Assembly: GCA_002319885.1 (NCBI GenBank) | Contig: DCFT01000010.1 | Coordinates: 10,033-19,320 of the forward strand | Reading direction: 5' to 3' | DNA: 9,288 bases | DNA from: Bacteroidales bacterium UBA1797 | GTDB lineage: Bacteria; Bacteroidota; Bacteroidia; Bacteroidales; VadinHA17 | In this document: positions 6,436 to 9,288 of the stretch, one piece after another | Numbering within the stretch: the first letter of the stretch is position 1 | Layout: the number at the start of each line of letters is the position of its first letter | Made by a program: the position numbers and the translations under genes | The notes under the pieces: generated by a model | Database searches by the model: none | What the model was told of the DNA's origin: nothing | What the model saw: only the letters and a program-made list of their open reading frames with translations

Positions 6436-7263
6436 TTACTTGTCTTCATCTATATCTGAAATATCTTTTCCCAGTTTGGCTTTAATTCTTTCAAGGTCGT
6501 GTTTCATTCCGGCAACTGCCTGAATGAGTTGTTTTTCCGGTAATACAGGATCGGGTAATTCACTGCTTATATAATTCACAAATTTCCATATCTCTTTTAC
6601 CTCATTTACATGTACCTCATATGGTTCATAGACAGGGTTAAGCGAATAGAGAACTAATTTGCCCTCTTTTGTTAAATTATTTTCAACAACCTTAAATACT
6701 ATCCCGTCGTTGAGAGTGAACACCACATAAGCTTTCCCGCTGATTACCTGCATCCAGTCCTGTACATATTCGCCGGTAACCCAGGAACCATCAGGAATAG
6801 GAAGCATGGAGTCGCCTTTCAGTTGAAAAGTCCTGTATTTCTTTTTGTCTGAAAGAAATGGTAAGGAAAATACAGGAAGCTCACCGATATATTCCGGATC
6901 GGCATACCCGGTTGTATAGCCTGCTTTTGCTTTTTCAGGTACCAACTCAATATTTTCCCTGTTGTCGGAATTGACAGTTGTTGTCAATACTCTGAGATTA
7001 CTTCCTTTCACATAAACATCGTATCCTCTTTCAAGCTCACCAAGCTGACTTTCCGACAACTTTGAAATATCCAGTTTAAGTATAGTGTCAATCGCAATAT
7101 TGAAATAACCGGAAAAGGATATCAGGATTTCTATTCCAGGCTGGGCCACTCCGTTCTCATACCCGCTAAGGGTTGAACGTTTAAGGTTAAGGGCAAATGC
7201 CACATCATCCTGTGTCCTGCCCTTCCTTTTTCTTAAAAATTTAATGTTAGATGCAAAGTACAT
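6436..7263 (-). CDS. LexA-like XRE/S24 self-cleaving repressor
   Basis: The protein has 275 residues in three parts. Residues 5-65 form an XRE-type helix-turn-helix (IKFLRKRKGRTQDDVAFALN then STLSGYENG). Residues 108-232 are an S24 (LexA/UmuD/CI) peptidase domain, with a putative Ala114-Gly115 cleavage site in KAKAGY, nucleophile Ser152 in KGDSMLP and base Lys191 in GIVFKV. Spacings of 37 and 39 residues are close to those in LexA. Residues 243-264 look like a short amphipathic helix or coiled coil. By family knowledge such repressors bind DNA as dimers and cleave themselves when RecA filaments form. Two matching palindromes on its own promoter point to autoregulation. It is divergent from a DNA polymerase IV gene 297 bp away, fitting a damage-response role. 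It is not classical LexA, whose DNA-binding domain is a winged helix. Confidence 0.9.
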   Translation of the reverse strand: MYFASNIKFLRKRKGRTQDDVAFALNLKRSTLSGYENGVAQPGIEILISFSGYFNIAIDTILKLDISKLSESQLGELERGYDVYVKGSNLRVLTTTVNSDNRENIELVPEKAKAGYTTGYADPEYIGELPVFSLPFLSDKKKYRTFQLKGDSMLPIPDGSWVTGEYVQDWMQVISGKAYVVFTLNDGIVFKVVENNLTKEGKLVLYSLNPVYEPYEVHVNEVKEIWKFVNYISSELPDPVLPEKQLIQAVAGMKHDLERIKAKLGKDISDIDEDK

Positions 7264-7273
7264 AATTAAAAAT

Positions 7274-7290
7274 TGATTATATTGTAATCA
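7274..7290. promoter_or_regulatory. Operator O2 of the S24 repressor (TGATTA-N5-TAATCA)
   Basis: A perfect 6-bp inverted repeat, TGATTA and TAATCA, around a 5-bp TATTG spacer. It lies in the leader of the repressor gene, 11 bases from its start codon. Its centre is 23 bp from that of O1, about two helical turns, which suits cooperative binding by two dimers. Confidence 0.65.
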
Positions 7291-7295
7291 TAAAA

Positions 7296-7314
7296 TTGAT
7301 TATTTTCTAATCAA
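7296..7314. promoter_or_regulatory. Operator O1 of the S24 repressor (TTGATTA-N5-TAATCAA)
   Basis: A perfect 7-bp inverted repeat around TTTTC, with the same half-site and spacer length as O2. It overlaps the last three bases of the minus-strand -7 box and covers the expected transcription start, so binding should block the repressor's own promoter. Confidence 0.7.
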
Positions 7315-7342
7315 AAGTAAAACTTAATTGTTATATGTGCAA
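7312..7342 (-). promoter_or_regulatory. Promoter of the S24 repressor gene
   Basis: On the minus strand the -7 box TACTTTTG (7319-7312) matches TAnnTTTG exactly, and TTG (7342-7340) lies 20 bases upstream, the normal Bacteroidetes spacing. The start point would fall within operator O1, giving a leader of about 40 bases. Confidence 0.65.
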
Positions 7343-7394
7343 GAAAAAGTGAATATTTTTTAGAATAAAGGATGATTCTGTTTTGGGAGTAATA

Positions 7395-7507
7395 CCCCCT
7401 GTCCCGCTGACGAGGGACATCCCCCTGAAGGGGGAATAATTCTGTGGCTTTTAGTGGAATTTCACTTGAGAGCAGAGAATTCCCCCCCTTCAGGGGGGCA
7501 GGGGGGC
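7395..7507. repeat. C/G-run palindromic repeat upstream of the polymerase gene
   Basis: The left arm (7395-7437) has CCCCCTG, a small TGTCCC/GGGACA hairpin (7400-7405 with 7414-7419), then CCCCCTGAAGGGGGAAT. The right arm (7478-7507) is AATTCCCCCCCTTCAGGGGGG followed by CAGGGGGGC, the reverse complement of the left arm without its small hairpin. Each arm is also a palindrome on its own (7421-7434 and 7483-7498). The G/C-rich block contrasts sharply with AT-rich flanks and looks like a dispersed MITE-like intergenic repeat. It separates the repressor's operators from the polymerase start. Confidence 0.85.
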
Positions 7508-7560
7508 AAAAACACGGGGAAATAACTAACTATCTAATTAACAATTAACTATTTAATAAA

Positions 7561-8829
7561 ATGATTTTTCCCGGTAACATAGACCGATCAGTTCTGCATC
7601 TCGACCTCGATACATTTTTTGTATCGGTTGAAAGGCTTAAGAACAGCCGCCTGAACGGAAAGCCGGTCATAATAGGCGGTATGTCGGACCGCGGAGTTGT
7701 ATCGAGCTGCAGCTATGAGGCAAGAAAGTACGGCGTGAGCTCCGCTATGCCAATGAAAATGGCCAGGAATATGTGTCCCGATGCAATTGTGATAAGAGGT
7801 GACATGGAGCTCTACTCCAACTATTCCAACATGGTAACCGGCATAATTGCGGAAAGGGCACCATTATATGAGAAGGCATCGGTCGATGAACACTACATCG
7901 ATCTTACAGGCATGGACCGTTTCTACGGCTGCTATAACTGGTCGCATGAATTACGCCAGTATATAATAAAAGAGACCGGTCTGCCAATATCAATCGGTCT
8001 TTCAGTCAATAAGACCGTATCAAAAATCGCAACCGGCGAGGCAAAACCAAATGGTGAGATTGAGGTGCAAAAAGATATTGTGCTTCCGTTCCTCGATCCG
8101 CTGTCGATCAGAAAAATACCGATGATCGGCCAGAAGACTTACCAGGTACTACGCTCAATGGGTATTGCCACAATTTATACCCTGAGGAATATCCCCATCG
8201 AGATGCTCGAAAAGCTGATGGGAAAAAATGGTATTGAAATATGGAAAAGAGCCAATGGAATAGACTCTACTCCCGTCATCAGTTATTCTGAACAGAAATC
8301 GATAAGTACCGAACATACTTTCGAAAAAGATACCACCGACCTGGTAAGGTTGAATCAGCTGCTGGTAAGCATGGTAGAGAAGATTGCGTTCGAACTGAGA
8401 AAAGAGGAGAAACTCACTTCATGCATTACTGTCAAGATCAGATATTCAAACTTCGATACCCATACACTGCAGAAACGTATACCCTACACATCATTTGACC
8501 ATGTTCTTGCCGATATCACCAAAGAACTATTTGCCCGGCTATACCAGCGACGCATGCTGATAAGACTCATTGGTGTAAGATTCAGTCACCTGGTAAGGGG
8601 GGTTCAGCAGCTCGACATGTTTGACGATACACCTGAAAAGGTCAGTCTTTATATGGCAATGGACAAGATCAGAAAGCGTTTCGGGCGAAATGCGGTCAGG
8701 AGAGCTTCGGGAGTAATGACGGTAACCGAAAGAGAGGAAAAGGCCTTAAAACAGCTCGAAAATGCCCTGAAAGAGCAAAATATGATGGAGGAAAGACTTA
8801 AAAAGTATATGATGTATGGAGGAAGATAA
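7561..8829 (+). CDS. dinB: Y-family translesion DNA polymerase IV
   Basis: This 422-residue low-fidelity polymerase copies damaged template DNA. Palm and finger motifs are intact: HLDLDTFFVSVE (13-24) supplies metal ligands Asp15 and Asp17 and the steric-gate Phe20, and KASVDEHYIDLTG (105-117) supplies Asp109 and Glu110. His111 stands where E. coli DinB has Ala. VVSSCSYEARKYGV (46-59) is the finger motif. The thumb helix-hairpin-helix is at 184-202 (KIPMIGQKTYQVL), the little-finger domain spans roughly 240-345, and QQLDMF (349-354) is a beta-clamp binding motif. A Lys/Glu-rich tail of about 65 residues follows. The length is typical of Bacteroidetes DinB. No clear TAnnTTTG box was found close upstream. 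The divergent S24 repressor makes SOS-type control plausible, but its operators lie about 250 bp away and no operator copy was seen next to this start. Confidence 0.95.
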   Translation: MIFPGNIDRSVLHLDLDTFFVSVERLKNSRLNGKPVIIGGMSDRGVVSSCSYEARKYGVSSAMPMKMARNMCPDAIVIRGDMELYSNYSNMVTGIIAERAPLYEKASVDEHYIDLTGMDRFYGCYNWSHELRQYIIKETGLPISIGLSVNKTVSKIATGEAKPNGEIEVQKDIVLPFLDPLSIRKIPMIGQKTYQVLRSMGIATIYTLRNIPIEMLEKLMGKNGIEIWKRANGIDSTPVISYSEQKSISTEHTFEKDTTDLVRLNQLLVSMVEKIAFELRKEEKLTSCITVKIRYSNFDTHTLQKRIPYTSFDHVLADITKELFARLYQRRMLIRLIGVRFSHLVRGVQQLDMFDDTPEKVSLYMAMDKIRKRFGRNAVRRASGVMTVTEREEKALKQLENALKEQNMMEERLKKYMMYGGR

Positions 8830-8835
8830 GGTTAA

Positions 8836-8873
8836 GTGCCTAGAGTGACTAAAGTGACTAAAGTGACTAGAGT
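8836..8873. repeat. Left arm: 9-bp tandem units before the four-helix-bundle gene
   Basis: Four successive units GTGCCTAGA, GTGACTAAA, GTGACTAAA, GTGACTAGA and a trailing GT start seven bases after the polymerase stop. Bases 8845-8873 are the exact reverse complement of 9260-9288. Confidence 0.95.
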
Positions 8874-8897
8874 TAAGAGCAACCAAAGTTAAAATAT

Positions 8898-9257
8898 ATG
8901 GAAAACAAAGAGTTTAGCAGAAAGCTTGAGGTCAGAACCAAAGCATTTGCAATAAGGATCATTAAATTGTCAGCTACCCTGCCGAATACAGTTGAAGGTA
9001 AGATTGTCAGAAATCAGCTTACAAAAGCAGGAACCAGTATTGGTGCAAATTACCGTGAAGCAAACAGATCAAGAAGCAGAGCAGATTTTAAAAACAAAAT
9101 TAGAATCTGCGAAAGCGAAGCCAGCGAAACAAGTTACTGGTTGGAGATCTGTATAGATATGAAATGGGCTGAAGCTACCGAATCAGAATCAGCATTCAAT
9201 GAATCAAACGAGTTGCTGGCAATTTTCACTTCAATCGGCAAAAATTTAAATCTCTAA
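8898..9257 (+). CDS. Four-helix-bundle protein of the 23S rRNA intervening-sequence (IVP/S23) family
   Basis: The protein has 119 residues, normal for the TIGR02436/PF05635 family of small four-helix bundles. Diagnostic stretches are KLEVRTKAFAIRI (9-21, family 'L.v...A..la..i'), NQLTKAGTSIGANYREA (39-55), DFKNKIRICESEASET (63-78) and YWLEI (80-84), each on a predicted helix. Family members were first found in intervening sequences of 23S rRNA in Leptospira and relatives. Related Avd proteins act as nucleic-acid-binding partners of reverse transcriptases in diversity-generating retroelements. No reverse transcriptase or variable-repeat pair is present here, and no rRNA surrounds it. The ORF is enclosed by a perfect 29-bp inverted repeat, so it looks like the cargo of a small element. 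No TAnnTTTG box or Shine-Dalgarno sequence is seen upstream, so it may be expressed by read-through from dinB. Confidence 0.9.
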   Translation: MENKEFSRKLEVRTKAFAIRIIKLSATLPNTVEGKIVRNQLTKAGTSIGANYREANRSRSRADFKNKIRICESEASETSYWLEICIDMKWAEATESESAFNESNELLAIFTSIGKNLNL

Positions 9258-9259
9258 TC

Positions 9260-9288
9260 ACTCTAGTCACTTTAGTCACTTTAGTCAC
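9260..9288. repeat. Right arm: inverted copy of the 9-bp tandem units (cut by window edge)
   Basis: Read on the minus strand it is GTGACTAAA, GTGACTAAA, GTGACTAGA, GT, identical over 29 bases to 8845-8873. It starts three bases after the stop codon of the four-helix-bundle gene and runs to the end of the window, so its full length is unknown. Confidence 0.95.

Larger units (their letters stand above)
8836..9288 (+). mobile_element. Candidate element: inverted-repeat stem enclosing a four-helix-bundle ORF
   Basis: The two repeat arms enclose one ORF with almost no spare DNA: 24 bases before the start codon and 2 after the stop. A transcript across it could fold into a stem of at least 29 bp with the ORF in the loop, as in rRNA intervening sequences. 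Mobility is inferred from this layout; no transposase, target-site duplication or empty site can be shown within the window. Confidence 0.4.

Noticed and set aside
7521..7560. Copy of the repressor operator next to the dinB start.
   Set aside because: The AATTAAC-AATTAAC direct repeat here lacks the TGATTA-N5-TAATCA inverted arrangement.
8836..8873. Short CRISPR-like array.
   Set aside because: Units are 9 bp, directly abutting, without spacers, and there are no cas genes.
8836..9288. Diversity-generating retroelement with an Avd-like accessory protein.
   Set aside because: No reverse transcriptase, template repeat or variable target gene is present in the window, and the inverted 9-bp units do not resemble a TR/VR pair.

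Overview
The window is AT-rich chromosomal DNA from a member of the Bacteroidota, most likely a Bacteroidales/Marinilabiliales-type lineage. The evidence is Bacteroidetes-style promoters (TTG near -33, TAnnTTTG near -7), little or no Shine-Dalgarno sequence, signal peptides ending in ...YGQ or ...FGQ, an LPSC lipobox, and protein families typical of the phylum. No rRNA, tRNA, CRISPR array or transposase gene was seen.

Layout. Positions 1-63 hold the last codons of a gene cut by the window edge. Positions 86-231 carry the broken 5' end of a lipoprotein gene. A PQQ-type beta-propeller protein (315-1583) with its own promoter and a DUF2461 protein (1726-2394) follow on the plus strand. They converge on a minus-strand pair: the ribosome-associated GTPase TypA/BipA (3211-4992) and, 26 bp downstream, a secreted peroxiredoxin-like thiol protein (2531-3184). 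Divergent from typA is a secreted YtfJ-like thioredoxin-fold protein (5109-5648), then a small MobB-like P-loop protein (5796-6335). A minus-strand XRE/S24 LexA-like repressor (6436-7263) lies divergent from a Y-family DNA polymerase IV (7561-8829). The last gene (8898-9257) encodes a four-helix-bundle protein of the 23S rRNA intervening-sequence family.

Most longer gaps are filled by a different kind of inverted or tandem repeat: GTAGAGACG units (2416-2488), CACAAAG units (5671-5785), CACAGAG units (6338-6434), a C5/G5-rich palindrome (7395-7507) and 9-bp GTGACTAAA units (8836-8873 and 9260-9288).

Two places stand out. First, the four-helix-bundle gene is enclosed by a perfect 29-bp inverted repeat made of 9-bp tandem units. 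This resembles the stem-plus-ORF design of rRNA intervening sequences, but it sits outside any rRNA and looks like a small selfish or structured element. Second, the repressor has two matching palindromic operators (TGATTA-N5-TAATCA) placed on its own promoter and keeps the Ala-Gly cleavage site and Ser/Lys dyad of LexA-type proteins. With the neighbouring polymerase it suggests a LexA-like damage-response switch. Functional statements about partners and mobility are inference from sequence and layout.
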